From contig JAKJHU010000464.1 in the NCBI GenBank assembly GCA_022316685.1, positions 62,001-126,000 of the forward strand: 64,000 bases of DNA, written 5' to 3'. A model generated the notes under the pieces. It did not search any database. It saw nothing but the letters and a program-made list of their open reading frames with translations, and was not told the DNA's origin. Shown here piece by piece: positions 34,930 through 44,929 of the stretch (position 1 is the first letter of the stretch; each line of letters begins with the position of its first letter). The translations under genes were made by a program, and so were the position numbers. This DNA comes from Progne subis subis. Taxonomy: Eukaryota; Chordata; Aves; Passeriformes; Hirundinidae.

Positions 34930-36396
34930 CTCATTAAATAGAGCTCCTGACCCCCTAGTCTTCTTGAAACATTTCCTCATCTTGCTGCCTCTTTCTACAG
35001 AATTTTTGTACATGTCCATTTTGTGGCAGTAAAAACAAGTAGGTCCCGTACCCCTGGAGGCAGGATAAGAAGTTTTTAAGTGTCCTTTTGGTGACAGGAA
35101 AAACACGTGGGTCTCGTATCCCCAGAGGTGGGACCTGCCTTTTTCTGTTGTTTGTTCTTTCCTGAGCTTCTCTGTATTCATGGTTGTCTGTGTTTCCTTG
35201 ACTGCTGCCATTGAAATCTGTGTTTTGTCTTTTGCCTCTCCTCATCTCTTCTCACATACACTTTCTGTGCTTCTCTTAACAATTCCTGAAGCCCCCTATC
35301 CTGCCAATTTTCTACTTTTTCCAGCTTCTTCCTGATGTGCCCCCAGGCCTTAGCTACATTGTGTTTTCAAAAGGACCTGTCCTGCAGTATCAGGGTCTAC
35401 ACCTGAATATAACTGCAAGGCTTTTCTTAGTCTTTCTAACCAGTTGCCAGGGTTCATCCTTCCCTTGGTGCTCATTAGAGCTTTCCTTATATTCTGCCCT
35501 TGGGCACTGCTTCCTGGATTCCTCGGATAATCATCCACCAGAGATCACTCATATTCTGCCTGTGTCTTTCATTCTGATTATTCCAACCTGGATCTTGCAT
35601 AGGCCATTTCTGATTCCCCTGGTCTGGCCCCTGATTCTCTATCCCAAACCCTCATTCCTGAATGTCTAATCATTTCTCTTTCTTCCATGGTAAACAAGAT
35701 TCCTAAGATAGACTGCAGTTCCACCCAGGTGTATATATTCAGCCCCAAGAACTGATCTAATCTCTCTGCCACTCCAAGAGGATCCTCTAGCAGCCTGCCC
35801 ATCTCCTTCTTAAACTCCCTAACATCCCCTGTGCTCAGGGGAACACTCACATCACCAATAGGTCTCTGTTCTGGGTTTGCCATTGGAACTTTTCTAAGCG
35901 GGTATAGTCCATCTTCCATTTTTGCTTCCCCATCCCATCATCACTTCTCCCATCCCCCACCTCTAGTTCTATGTGCTACTGGCTCCTCCTGAATAGGGGT
36001 GTGTTTGCATTTACAGGAGGACCCTCGGGGGCTTGGGGTTGAACGGGCTGATTAGGTTGCCTATAAGGGGGTGGGAGGTGATCTAATGGATCCTAGGGCT
36101 CGTGTCTGTCTTTTTGGCTGCTTGCCCTCTAGTTTGTAAAGGATAGAATAGAAAACCCTTGATTCCTTGCCTTTGAGCAAATTCACTCTTTCCCCTGGGA
36201 AGCCACAGAGCAGCATATTCGCTTTCTTCCTAAAAGTTTCATTTGAATTCACATACAAATTCAAAGCCTGGCAAATCCAATCTTCAAAGGATCCAGACTT
36301 TGGCCAATATAAATTATCTTTCCAGATCATTTCCTTTGTCCATTCAAACATACAATAATTAATCATTTTCTGCTTACTTTTTCCTCGGATTCCCAT
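34930..36396 (-). pseudogene. gag: Class I ERV gag, broken
   Basis: The ATG at 36396 is followed by Gly (MGIRGKSK), the N-myristoylation signal of retroviral matrix. Matrix contains WKDNLYWPKSGSFEDWIC. After a Pro-rich stretch, capsid at 35578-35919 shows FKKEMGRLLEDPLGVAERLD and a YTWVELQSIL segment, typical of gammaretroviral capsid. A nucleocapsid remnant with CFYCHKMD (about 35040) is the start of a CCHC knuckle with the last positions lost. Several frame changes separate the pieces. Gag would form the virion shell. Confidence 0.88.
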
Positions 36397-37010
36397 GCAT
36401 CCCAGTATCGTAACATCATCCCCAATGGACTGTCCTGGGGATGCTCCCCTTCTGGAAACCCCTCACAGTTCCCAGGTATACCAGGCTCTTTGAATTTCCT
36501 TCATAATTCACAGCCCTGGGTCTAAGGATTTACTTTCTCTGACTCATTTTTGGTGGCAACAAATCAAGAAATCCCTACCAGGAGAATCTTGGTCTCCCTC
36601 ACTCACTTCGTGGTTCAGTCCTCTCAATTATTATTCTGTTGCACTATCTTGTCTTTTACCAACTGTTTGCCTCATGCCTAATTCCAATCTTTCTCCCAAT
36701 CTGTCTTCCCTGACTATATCCTTCTAGCCACTTCCCCTTGCAATCCCTCTTAGTCTCGTACTAAAGTTACCAACTATTTTCTTCTCAAAGAAAATTGAAC
36801 TTGACTCATTGCTCCCCTCCTTATTCCCTCGCCCAGTGATCAGATCGCTCCCTTCTCCTCGAGGACCTTCCCCTGGGTTCTCGGGCCAGGACCCTTCCTG
36901 CCAGTCCCTCCCAGGGAACCTCACTCATTCTCTCTTTTCACTTCCCTCCTTTCCGGCGTCTCCTTGCGGAGAGCCAAAACGCGGTACTGGGAGGTTCACA
37001 CTTCAGGGGT

Positions 37011-37028
37011 CTGGGCTACCAGCCCCCA
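37011..37028 (-). promoter_or_regulatory. Degenerate tRNA-Pro-like primer-binding site
   Basis: Minus-strand TGGGGGCTGGTAGCCCAG matches the tRNA-Pro site TGGGGGCTCGTCCGGGAT at roughly 10-11 of 18 positions. It lies at the expected place upstream of gag. Confidence 0.4.
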
Positions 37029-37930
37029 TTTTAGATATTCTACACACACACAAACATACAGCTGCCCGCCTGCTCACCCCGTGATACTTACACAGTCCAT
37101 TTTCCCACACAGTTCTTGTGCACAAGATGTTTTACAGGCACCTTTACCTTTAGCTGGCACTCCAATGGGAGCTTTTATGAATGCCTCCTATTGCTGGCTT
37201 CTTTTTCTTATGCATTATTGTAATTGGAACTCCTTCTCCAAGGGAGCCTGGTCTAAGCTCAGGACCACCTTAAAAGAGCTGGTGGGGAGCTCTGTAGTGG
37301 TGTGGGATTTGGTTTTGGTTTTATTGTATGTGCTATTAATTTATGGTTCATTCTATGTATCCCGGTTTGTTCCCCCTAATGATCTTTCCCTGCTCTTCTC
37401 CCCTCCAACCGTTATATGTCAATCCCCCTCTCCCCCCTCCTCTGGGGTCTGCCTGTCATCTTGGGGCCTTCCCTGGAGCTAGAAAGTTCTTCCAAGGGCA
37501 TCGAGTGATAGGTCAGATCCAGAGGGGTTCCCTCCTCATCATTTTTGGTTTATGAAAATACCATTCATCCATGTGACCCTCCCCAGTGATCCTGATTTGC
37601 TCACCCACTGCCTCTTCTCCTGGTTCCACCCCCAGATAAAAGCTGCTGGCAAGCAGCCTGGGGGTCTCTGCCTAGGCAGTTACCTGGAGGTCAGGAGGTC
37701 CCACGCCGGGGCTCCAATTAAATCTTGTGACCCGTTCAGCAGAGTCTGCATTTCTATCTCCACCGTCGTTGCCTTGCACCACCTGTGCCTGCTGCCGAGG
37801 TCGTGTGGGATGCAAGGCCCCACAGGATCGGGTTAGCTGGCACGGCCAGCTGTCCGTACCTTTCCACACCACGGTGCCTGAGCTAGCCCGGGCGAGCGTG
37901 GAGACCATGCTTAAGGAACCGCAACATCCT
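37029..37930. other. Unassigned sequence right of the class I ERV
   Basis: It should hold the 5' LTR but does not resemble the 3' LTR at 28354-29178. A minus-strand AATAAAACC is present near 37319. It may be an unrelated or diverged LTR. No coding region is supported. Confidence 0.35.
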
Positions 37931-38134
37931 TCTTTTATTTTCATTTCTTGCCTGATGTTAGCATTTGAATTGGAGTATTTTGGCAAAAGTTGGTCATTTT
38001 CAGTGCCCCTCATTTCAGCTCAGTCCATTTGGTCTCAATCATTCGGTTTCCAAATATTCTCGGTTGTTTTCATTCGCACTGTTTCTCATCATATCTCCTT
38101 TCCTGAGCGTTTGTTAGACTTTGTTCCCTGTTTT

Positions 38135-38189
38135 CAAGATTTCATTCCCTTTCCCGAAAAGAAGACTTTCTGAAGGGAATGAAATCTTG
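38135..38189. repeat. Hairpin in satellite unit 1
   Basis: Perfect 15-bp inverted repeat: CAAGATTTCATTCCC at 38135-38149 and its reverse complement at 38175-38189, with a 25-base loop. Confidence 0.9.
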
Positions 38190-38536
38190 CCATTTCAATG
38201 AAGATTAATTGGGCAAGCTTCTGTCCCTTTCCCTGCACTTCTTGTCATACTATCCATTTTGTGATTTTCACGTGCTGTCAAAATTTTTCCTTTTTTCATT
38301 TTAAGTTTGCATTTCTTCCATTTCTTTTCCTCTCCTTCATTTATTTCCATTTCTTGCCTGATTACAGCATTTGAATTGGAGTATGTTTGCCAAGTTTCCT
38401 TTTCATTGCCCCTCATTTAATCTCAGTCCATTTGGCCAAGTCACTCCGGTTCCAAATTATCTCGGTTGATTTAATTCGCATTTTTTTCATCATATCTCCT
38501 TTCCTGAGCATTTGTTCTTATTGGTTCCCTGATTTT

Positions 38537-38594
38537 AATATTTCACTCCTTTCCCGAAAGGATGACTTTCCTTTTGGGAAAGGGATGAAATATT
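38537..38594. repeat. Hairpin in satellite unit 2
   Basis: A 19-bp inverted repeat with two mismatches: arms 38537-38555 and 38576-38594. Some arm bases differ from unit 1 on both sides so that pairing is kept. Confidence 0.88.
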
Positions 38595-38875
38595 GCAATT
38601 TCAATTAGGATTACTTTGGTAAGCCTCTGTCCCTTTCCCTGCACTTCTTGTCATCACATTCATATTGTGATTAGCACATTCTTTCAAATTTTTCCCTTTT
38701 TCATTTTAAGCTTGCATTTCTTGGATTTCTTTTCATCTCCTTCTTTTATTTCCATTTCTTGATGGATTTCAGCACATGACTTGGAGTTCATTTGGCGAGT
38801 GTTGGTCCTTTTCAGTGCCTTTCATTGCATCTCAGTCCATTTGGTCACAATCACTCCGGTTCCAAATTTTTCCTT

Positions 38876-39031
38876 TTGTGGAGAATGTGTAGCAGTCAGG
38901 CAGTTTTCTCAAAACAAACTCCGTGCTTCTCCTTGCTCTTAGAACCAATCTTAAAGGCACAGAATTCAATACACAGCACAAACAGAACAGACAATTGGGG
39001 ATACAAGCATCATAAAGTCACCCAAGGACAC
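38876..39031 (-). mobile_element. ERV-L LTR fragment
   Basis: About 155 bp match the U3 end of the ERV-L LTRs (compare 15770-15923): 'caggcagttttctcaaaacaaactcc', 'cttaaaggcacag', ending 'aaggaca'. It joins satellite on the left and an env fragment on the right, so it marks a recombination junction. Confidence 0.85.
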
Positions 39032-40039
39032 CAATCAAAAGGGTGGCATCAAAATTTTTGTCAAATTGGGTATAGGATCTTTTTGGACAGGCAAATTTAT
39101 TCTTTTGTTTCCATTCTTGTAAGAGAGTAATGTTTGGGGTGAGTGTTGTAAGTTGGCCAAAGGTGCATGGACCTCCTCAGATGCGGGAAGGGATCCCTGC
39201 CCATGCCCTATCGCCGCAAATTAGGAACACGCCCTTGGGAAGTGCCCTGGGAATAAGGAAGCCAGAAGTGTCAAATGGAATTTTTGTTGTGTAGTTGCCC
39301 CAGTTGACCAAATTGTAAATTTTGTTTAGGGGGTTTACTTTGATTTTTGTAACTAGAGACCATTTTTTGAAAGTATTTGTATTTGAAAGTAACGCTCTGA
39401 AAGATTTTTTGAAAGCATACAGCAGCGAAGCTCTGCGCACTGTTCTCGCAAAGCAGAGCTAGTTCAACTTTACAGCTTGTAACATGAAAACCAAGCAAGC
39501 AGAGAGCAACCCACTTGCTGTACTTGTTGCAAACCTGGAAAACAGACACCCTAGCATCAGAATCACAGAAATCACTGCCTAGAAGCAGAGAAATGCTGCA
39601 GGAGCATGTTTTGCTTTGTATGTTTGCTGTATGCTTTGCATTATTTGAAAGTAAAATTAAAACAATAACTAGCTTTTGCTGAGACAAGCAGATCAAGCTC
39701 TTGGGACTCGGAGTTTGCTACTGGGTTTTCTTTGTGAGCGTCTGTTGTAGCTTTGGGTATGAGCTTCACCCACTGTTGCCAGGCTTCTCGGGCTGGTCCT
39801 TTCTCTGCGGTGGGCAGGGCAGGCCAGTTCCCTGCAAAGGGATGCGGAGGTGATGGGTTGATTCCGAATGGGATTCCTACCAGGCACGACGACAGAGGAC
39901 TGCTGACGGAGCCCATGGACAGGCACAAACTGTCTTGCCGGAGGGTCTTGGCAAATGTCACCCACACATTTTCTGGTGGTTGTCCGATCTTCCATGCTTT
40001 GATGTTGAGGAGCATGAGGAGTGTGAGGAGCATCCGCAT
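39032..40039 (-). pseudogene. env: Class II-like ERV env, 5' part, broken and truncated
   Basis: The ATG at 40039 begins a hydrophobic leader (MRMLLTLLMLLNIKAW). ENVWVTFAKTLRQDSLCLS follows, the typical start of avian alpha/beta-like surface subunits; the same block occurs in the env at 56000-57101. Further on, [18 protein letters not shown] (about 39220) and GGPCTFGQLTTLTP (about 39170) are conserved avian env blocks. The middle (39270-39640) has stops and shifts. The element ends at 39031 against an ERV-L LTR fragment, so the TM subunit is missing. Confidence 0.85.
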
Positions 40040-40286
40040 TACTGTGACACGGTAACTGCCTCTCACCTCAGAGGGGTCCTTTGGGGTTTGCTTCTAAAAA
40101 GAAAAACTAGTTTAAACTATCAACATATTATTTAGGCAACTAGGGAACTTTAGGAAAAGAAGGGGCATGGGAAACAGGTATCTGGGGGAGTTTTTGAGGG
40201 GGTAAGATAAAAGAAACTGCTGTCCCTTCAAGGGGGGGTGTTTGGCAGGTTATTTGGATCATCCTCCGATGCTTTACTGTCTTTGT

Positions 40287-40879
40287 CTAGTTTGTTTTCC
40301 CCTCCCTGTTGAAAAACTGAAAAGACAGCATTAATAACATGCTTGCAATGATATAAATGATCAAGATAGATGGATAAAGGCAGTAAAAGAATGGTTACAG
40401 TAATAACAAAGAAATAAGGAGTTTCATAAATTTTTTCAGCAGCTATGTGTTCTGTGACTTGGTCTTCACTTTTATGTCTAAAGTCAGTTGTTAGAGGTTT
40501 TAGAGTGGTTATATCAGTCTTTTTCGGATCAGGAGTGTTGGTTGGGGGCTCACTCTTTTGGCATTGGTCTTTTAGTATTTGTATTGAGTTTCTTCCATGG
40601 TGTATTAAATACCACTAAGTTACATAGTTCATACTTGTTATCTTGTTTTAATTTCACCACTATGTTATATTTGATTCCTCCTGCAACTTGCTTTTCTGCC
40701 TTTATGACCTTTACAATTTGGCTTGGGAGCAGATGGTAATTACTTTTGTCATGCTGGGCAATAGCGTATCGCAGCATCTTCTGCACTGCAGCATCTGTTT
40801 CTGGGTGTTCTACTGCCTGGACCACGGTCTGGGAGGTGATGGTAAAAACAATCAGCAGGAGAATATGTCTTGTCTCCAT
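40287..40879 (-). pseudogene. Cystatin-like membrane-anchored protein gene inside an ERV, one frameshift
   Basis: Minus-strand ATG at 40879. Residues 1-22 form a signal peptide (METRHILLLIVF...). Residues about 23-98 match the type-2 cystatin fold: an N-terminal helix (AVQKMLRYAIAQHDK), the first inhibitory loop as QVAGG followed by IKY (canonical QxVxG), CNLVV, and the second loop PW in FNTPWKK. The frame stops at 40550 after codon 109. A one-base shift after the PW loop restores a frame with LKDQCQ, the position of the second conserved Cys near the cystatin C-terminus. That frame continues through a Thr/Pro/Lys stalk, a ~25-residue hydrophobic anchor (about 40430-40330) and a short tail to TAG at 40289-40287. 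Cystatins block papain-like cysteine proteases. The gene lies between integrase and env on the same strand, a site used for accessory genes. Whether capture occurred once in this ERV lineage is inferred. Confidence 0.82.
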
Positions 40880-41059
40880 ACTTTGTCTCTTTTTGCAGGA
40901 CGGTGGGTCAGTGTTCAATATCAATAAAAAACCAACAATTTAGTAGTTTAACAAATAGAAGAGATATTTTTAAATAAAGTTAACAACATAGCTTGGGTAA
41001 AAGGATTTTGTGGGAGAGGGTAGGGAATAAGGGTAAGGAAAAAAGGGTAAGGAAAGAAA

Positions 41060-43215
41060 TCACTTCTTTCTTAGTTTTTGTTGCATCCGGTAGGCCTTGC
41101 TTGTCTTGTCTGTTGTCTGGTCACAGGACACTGAGCTGTCTTTTGTGGACTGGCCGTCTTCTCCTCTTCCAAGCTGCTGTCTGCCTGCACCTTTGGTGAC
41201 TGTATTTTGCTCAGAATTGGCTTTATTAGTATCTATGGGTCCTAGGTAAGGTTTGATGTTCTTTGTGGGAAGCCACCTAAGGCCTGTAGGCATGGATATG
41301 CATGTGTACTCTCTACCCAGGTAATCAACCGAAGAGGGCCTGATATTTGATGTGTTTTCTGGGTCCTTGATCAACACAGGCAGCTTCTCTTCAAGCTTAG
41401 CTTGGGCTGAATTCGAGAAGTGCCTGATGACGGGGGCATTAGGCTCAGTGCCTGAACAATTTAGAAAAGTTCATTACATCAAGTGCCTTGCAGAGCCTCT
41501 CAACGGGAGGAAGTGTCTCTGTACCTCCCTGCTGTTGGTGAAGGACTCTCTTAAGAGTCTGATGTGTCCTCTCAGTGACTGATTGGCCTGTGGGAGAGTA
41601 CAGTATCCATTTGTTATGTTTGATGCCCCAGTCTTGGAAGAATGCCTTTAGCTGTTTTGAGGAGTAGGCAGGGCCATTGTCTGTTGTAATTTTCTGGGGA
41701 ATTCCCAGAGTTGCAAAGGCCAATAAGAAATGTCTTTTAACAAAGCAGATGCTTTCACCCACATGTGCTGAGGCGAAAACTGCGCCTGAGAATGTATCTA
41801 CTGACATGTGAATATACTTCTGCCTACCAAAAGATGGAACATGTGTAACATCCGTCTCCCACAGTTCATTACTATTGAGCCCTCCTGGGTTGATGCCTTT
41901 GTCTAAAAAGGGCACCTGGTATGATTGGTAGACACGAACACGTCAGATATGATTGCGAACATGATCCTACCACAGCTTTGGCGTGTTCCCTGGTGAGGTG
42001 AAACATCCTCACTAGTGCTGGGACAATCTCATGATAAAATTGATGGGAGAGCTTGGCTTGTTGGAACATGTCTGGGAGGGCTGGTGTTTGTGCTGCCATT
42101 GCCAGTGCGTCTGCTCTCTTGTTGTCATCCACGATAGCACAGGCAAGGTCAGTGTGCGACCTCACATGCATGACATGCTATGGTTGCTTTCTGTGGGAGA
42201 TAAGATAAATCAGTTTAGAAAGCAAATTATAAAGGTTCTATTTGACACCTCCTTTAAAAAGGCATGTTCAGCCCTCATAGCTATACCAGCTACATATGCT
42301 GAATCTGTGATTAGGTTAAACAGTTGGTCTTTGAACTTCTCTAATGCCCTGACAACGGCTGCCATCTCAGCAATTTGTGGAGATCCTTCCACTACTCGGA
42401 CGTCAGACTCCCACTTCTGTGTCCCAGTGTCTTTCCAAGTCATGACTGACTTATGAGAAGACCCTGAGCCGTCTGTAAAGACTGTCACCGCTTTGAGAGG
42501 AGTTTTACCTTGAATGAATTTGGGAACCAAATGAAGTTCTGCTTTAAATAATTTGTGGCCAGGATATGGATGGAATTTTTTCCTGGATAGATATCTAGGG
42601 TGAACTGAAGGTTGTCATTATTTTGGAGCAGAAACTCTAGCTCCTCGGTAGTTGCCAATGGCATGTAGATGCATGCAAAGTCACACCCCACAAGAGAGCA
42701 GAAGTGAGCCCTGCCCTTACAGATGACTGCTGCCATGGTTTCTTGTGGTGTGGTTACTGTTTTAGTTGGTTGTGCTTGAAGGAAAACCTATTTGAGGATG
42801 AGCAACTGGTCTTTTAAGTCCGGGTCCCATTGAAAAATCAGTCCCACTACAATGTGGGACTCTACTTAATACCTGCAAGCAGAAATGGCAAAGATGGATC
42901 ATACCTGTGGGCCTGTCAGGCTGACAGAAACTCTTGGATGCAGGTAATTGCCTTTCTCGCCTCAGGGGTCAAGCTCCTAGGAGAACTGAGTTCGCAGCTC
43001 CCTCACAGAAGGTTAAAAAGCGGAGCGAGGTCTTCTGAGGAAATTCCAAGAAGAGGTCGAACCCAATTAATGGAACCACAGAGCTGTTGCAGTTTGTGGA
43101 GCGTCTTGGGATTGTTTTTGATGACAATCAGCTGAAGCACGATTGTTTGTTCCTTGACTGTAGCAGGATTTTTGGAGACAGACACAGAGAGGCCTTCCAG
43201 TGCTTTGGAAAAGTT
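41060..43215 (-). pseudogene. pol: Class II-like ERV pol, 3' part (RT thumb to integrase end), broken
   Basis: Minus-strand order: RT thumb (LQQLCGSINWVRPLLGISSEDLAPLFNLL split across 43080-43010), connection (42736-42485), and RNase H (VFTDGSGSSHK near 42470; LITDSAYVAGIAM near 42295; HVRSHTDLACAIVDDNKRADALA near 42130). Integrase follows, with the HHCC-type N-domain (FYHEIVPALVRMFHLTREHAK), DDE core (ELWETDVTH 41860; TTDNGPAY 41675; VTERTHQTLK 41580) and C-domain (REYTCISMPTGLRWLPTKNIKP, about 41310) to 41060. Shifts occur near 41900 and 42200. Gag, protease and the RT palm are absent: the fragment is cut off at about 43215 by a plus-strand LTR. The core residues are intact, but the polyprotein is not. 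Confidence 0.9.
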
Positions 43216-43541
43216 CTGTTGTTTCAGCACTGTCAAGGACGTTGAGCCTGAGAACCAGGACAAAGAGCCTGGGAACAAGCTGTTGGCCTCTCAACAAAGT
43301 GTAAACAGGTAACTGCAAAGGAATACTTATGCAGATAACACTATCCAATAGTATAGCTGCCTGGAGCTCGTGGACAGGAGGAGACAGCCAATGACATGTA
43401 GTAAAATGCCATGTGAACAGCTTATGCACTAGAATGATGTATGTATAAAAGAACCCTGTGTACCCTCAATAAAATGAGCATTCACCACTACTTCTGTGAA
43501 GAAGGTGTTTGACTCCGGCTCTTCCCCGTGGTTTTTTTCAA
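43216..43541 (+). mobile_element. 5' LTR of a plus-strand class II-like ERV
   Basis: The segment holds a TATA box (TGTATAAAAGAACCC, about 43441), an AATAAA (about 43471), and a 3' edge ...TTTTTTTCA at 43540, followed by a spacer and a primer-binding site. The 5' edge is either TGTTGTTTCAG (43216), where the opposite-strand pol homology stops, or TGTTGGCC (43280). This short LTR (260-330 bp) is the size of avian alpha-like LTRs. No 3' partner is visible. Confidence 0.7.
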
Positions 43542-43554
43542 AATCACCTTTAAT

Positions 43555-43572
43555 TGGCACTGAACATCAGAC
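43555..43572 (+). promoter_or_regulatory. Primer-binding site (tRNA-Lys3-like)
   Basis: TGGCACTGAACATCAGAC resembles TGGCGCCCGAACAGGGAC with several changes. Its position, 14 bases after the LTR, supports the call. Confidence 0.5.
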
Positions 43573-43835
43573 CTTGGGGTGACGACCTGGAGGAGAAAAA
43601 TTAGCGGTGTGACGCTGAGCAGTTGGATGCTGAACTCACCGACAGATGCAGCTGCATTGAGGTGAGACCCTCCAGAAAAACAGCAGTCAGACGCTGATCT
43701 GCCGAGAGATGCATCAGCATTGAGATAGAAGCTCGCCGTCCTTGCAAAGAGTGCGAGGCTGAGCTGGTAAGGGGAACAGGGGGCAGTTTATTGAAAAAAG
43801 GTGGAAAGCTCTGAGTACTCCCTTCCTGCCCCATT

Positions 43836-44513
43836 GATGAGGCAAGCATGGAGTGCGAATTTGCTGCCGCATTGAAGTTGCTTATTATTATACTCTGAGA
43901 GAGGAAAAGCAGTAGCAGAAAAAGTACTGCAAAATCTGATTAACTGGGTGCAGGGAAATGGACATTTAACAACCCCTGATGCTGTGAAGTTGAGGAGGCG
44001 CCGCAGGGCTCCTGCCGTGCCCTCCTGCCGCCTCCAGCGCCCCGGCACCCTCACTGGCCAATGCCTGGCTCGCCGCTCCCCGGCACACGGACCGCCCCCG
44101 TCACCCTAAGCGCCCCGCCCCCTGCCCCACAGCAAGTCAGGATGAGGAGGAAGAGACCCCCGGGGGTCTGCACGGCCCCGGCGTCTCCACTCCCGCGCTG
44201 CTGCCACTCCCACTACACATGTGCCATGTGCCCCCCCTTTCCCAGCTGTGCCGAAGAGACACCAGTCAACCAAGAGAGGGGAACCTGTGAACCCTACTGT
44301 CGACCACCTTCCCCTGACAAAGTTCCGCTGCCGGACGAATTAGAGGAGGACCCCGATGAAAGAGTACTGCTTCCCCCAGCAGAACCCATGACTGGTTTAA
44401 AAGAATTGACTGATCAAATTCAGGCAGTGATGCAGCGCCTGAAGGAGCGAGCGCAAGCAGCAACTAAGCTGCTGCTGAAAAGCCCAAGAATTATCTACAA
44501 TAAATGCTAAAAA
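43836..44513 (+). pseudogene. gag: Partial retroviral gag, broken
   Basis: Downstream of the LTR and primer site, frames shift among three registers at 43836-44060 with matrix-like pieces (KAVAEKVLQNLINWVQG). A single frame from 44061 to a stop near 44510 holds a Cys/Pro-rich stretch and an acidic/helical part (LKELTDQIQAVMQRLKERAQ). This resembles the matrix-to-p10 part of avian class II Gag only loosely; identification depends mainly on position. No capsid follows: at about 44930 the sequence becomes a CEPT1 retrocopy. Confidence 0.5.
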
Positions 44514-44769
44514 TCAGGAGAAGCCAACATCTTTCAGCTCCCAGTTTAACTCCAATAAAACGATTGCTAGAACAAACTGCACAAAGCAGTCCCCAGGCAA
44601 CGCATTCGCCCGTCCCCCGCCATGACTCGATGGTCTAGAATTATACGTGATGTTATACTAGAAAGACAGTGGGGAACCCACAGGACACATGGCATGTCCT
44701 GTAGCGTGTCCTGTCATGTTCAGAGATGGCAATCCTGTGTGTGAGCAGCATGAATGGAAAATTTGCAAC

Positions 44770-44836
44770 AAGCAAAAAAACAAAAAACAAAAAACAAAAA
44801 ACAAAAAACAAACAAACAAAAAAAAAAAAAAAAACC
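44770..44836 (+). repeat. A-rich (CAAAAAA)n low-complexity tract
   Basis: Repeats of CAAAAAA pass into a run of more than 15 A. It separates the gag remnant from the CEPT1 retrocopy. Confidence 0.9.
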
Positions 44837-44929
44837 AAAAAAAACCCCCCCACAAACAACAATAAAGGAGCACGGCTTGAAATCTGAAATGCTCAAACAA
44901 TGTTAGATTGGATTCATACTGCAGATATC

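Larger units (their letters stand above)
28354..37028 (-). mobile_element. Class I (gamma-like) ERV, nearly full length, integrase deleted
   Basis: Minus-strand order: degenerate proline-type primer-binding site (37011-37028), gag (36396-34930), protease, RT and RNase H (34900-32560), a Cys-rich frame (32322-31894), env (about 31345-29244), polypurine tract and 3' LTR (29178 to about 28354). Gag and pol motifs are of gammaretroviral type. The integrase core is absent. A 5' LTR matching the 3' LTR is not found to the right of 37028, so the 5' end is rearranged or lost. Confidence 0.85.
37931..38875. repeat. ~405-bp satellite-like tandem repeat (2.3 units)
   Basis: Unit starts share CATTTCTTGCCTGAT or CATTTCTTGATGGAT at 37942, 38348 and 38753, periods 406 and 405. 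Units 1 and 2 are full; unit 3 ends at about 38875, where an ERV-L LTR fragment begins. Each full unit contains a long hairpin (38135-38189 and 38537-38594). AT-rich and non-coding. Confidence 0.88.

Noticed and set aside
37029..37930. 5' LTR of the class I ERV
   Set aside because: No similarity to the 3' LTR at 28354-29178, so not called as its partner.
40550..40924. Cystatin-like frame as part of env or integrase
   Set aside because: The integrase C-domain ends before it and a separate env leader begins after it; QVAGG-IKY and PW-loop motifs fit cystatin, not env.
40879..40924. Longer start for the cystatin-like frame (15 extra codons)
   Set aside because: The upstream start is not ATG, and the ATG at 40879 immediately precedes a good signal peptide.
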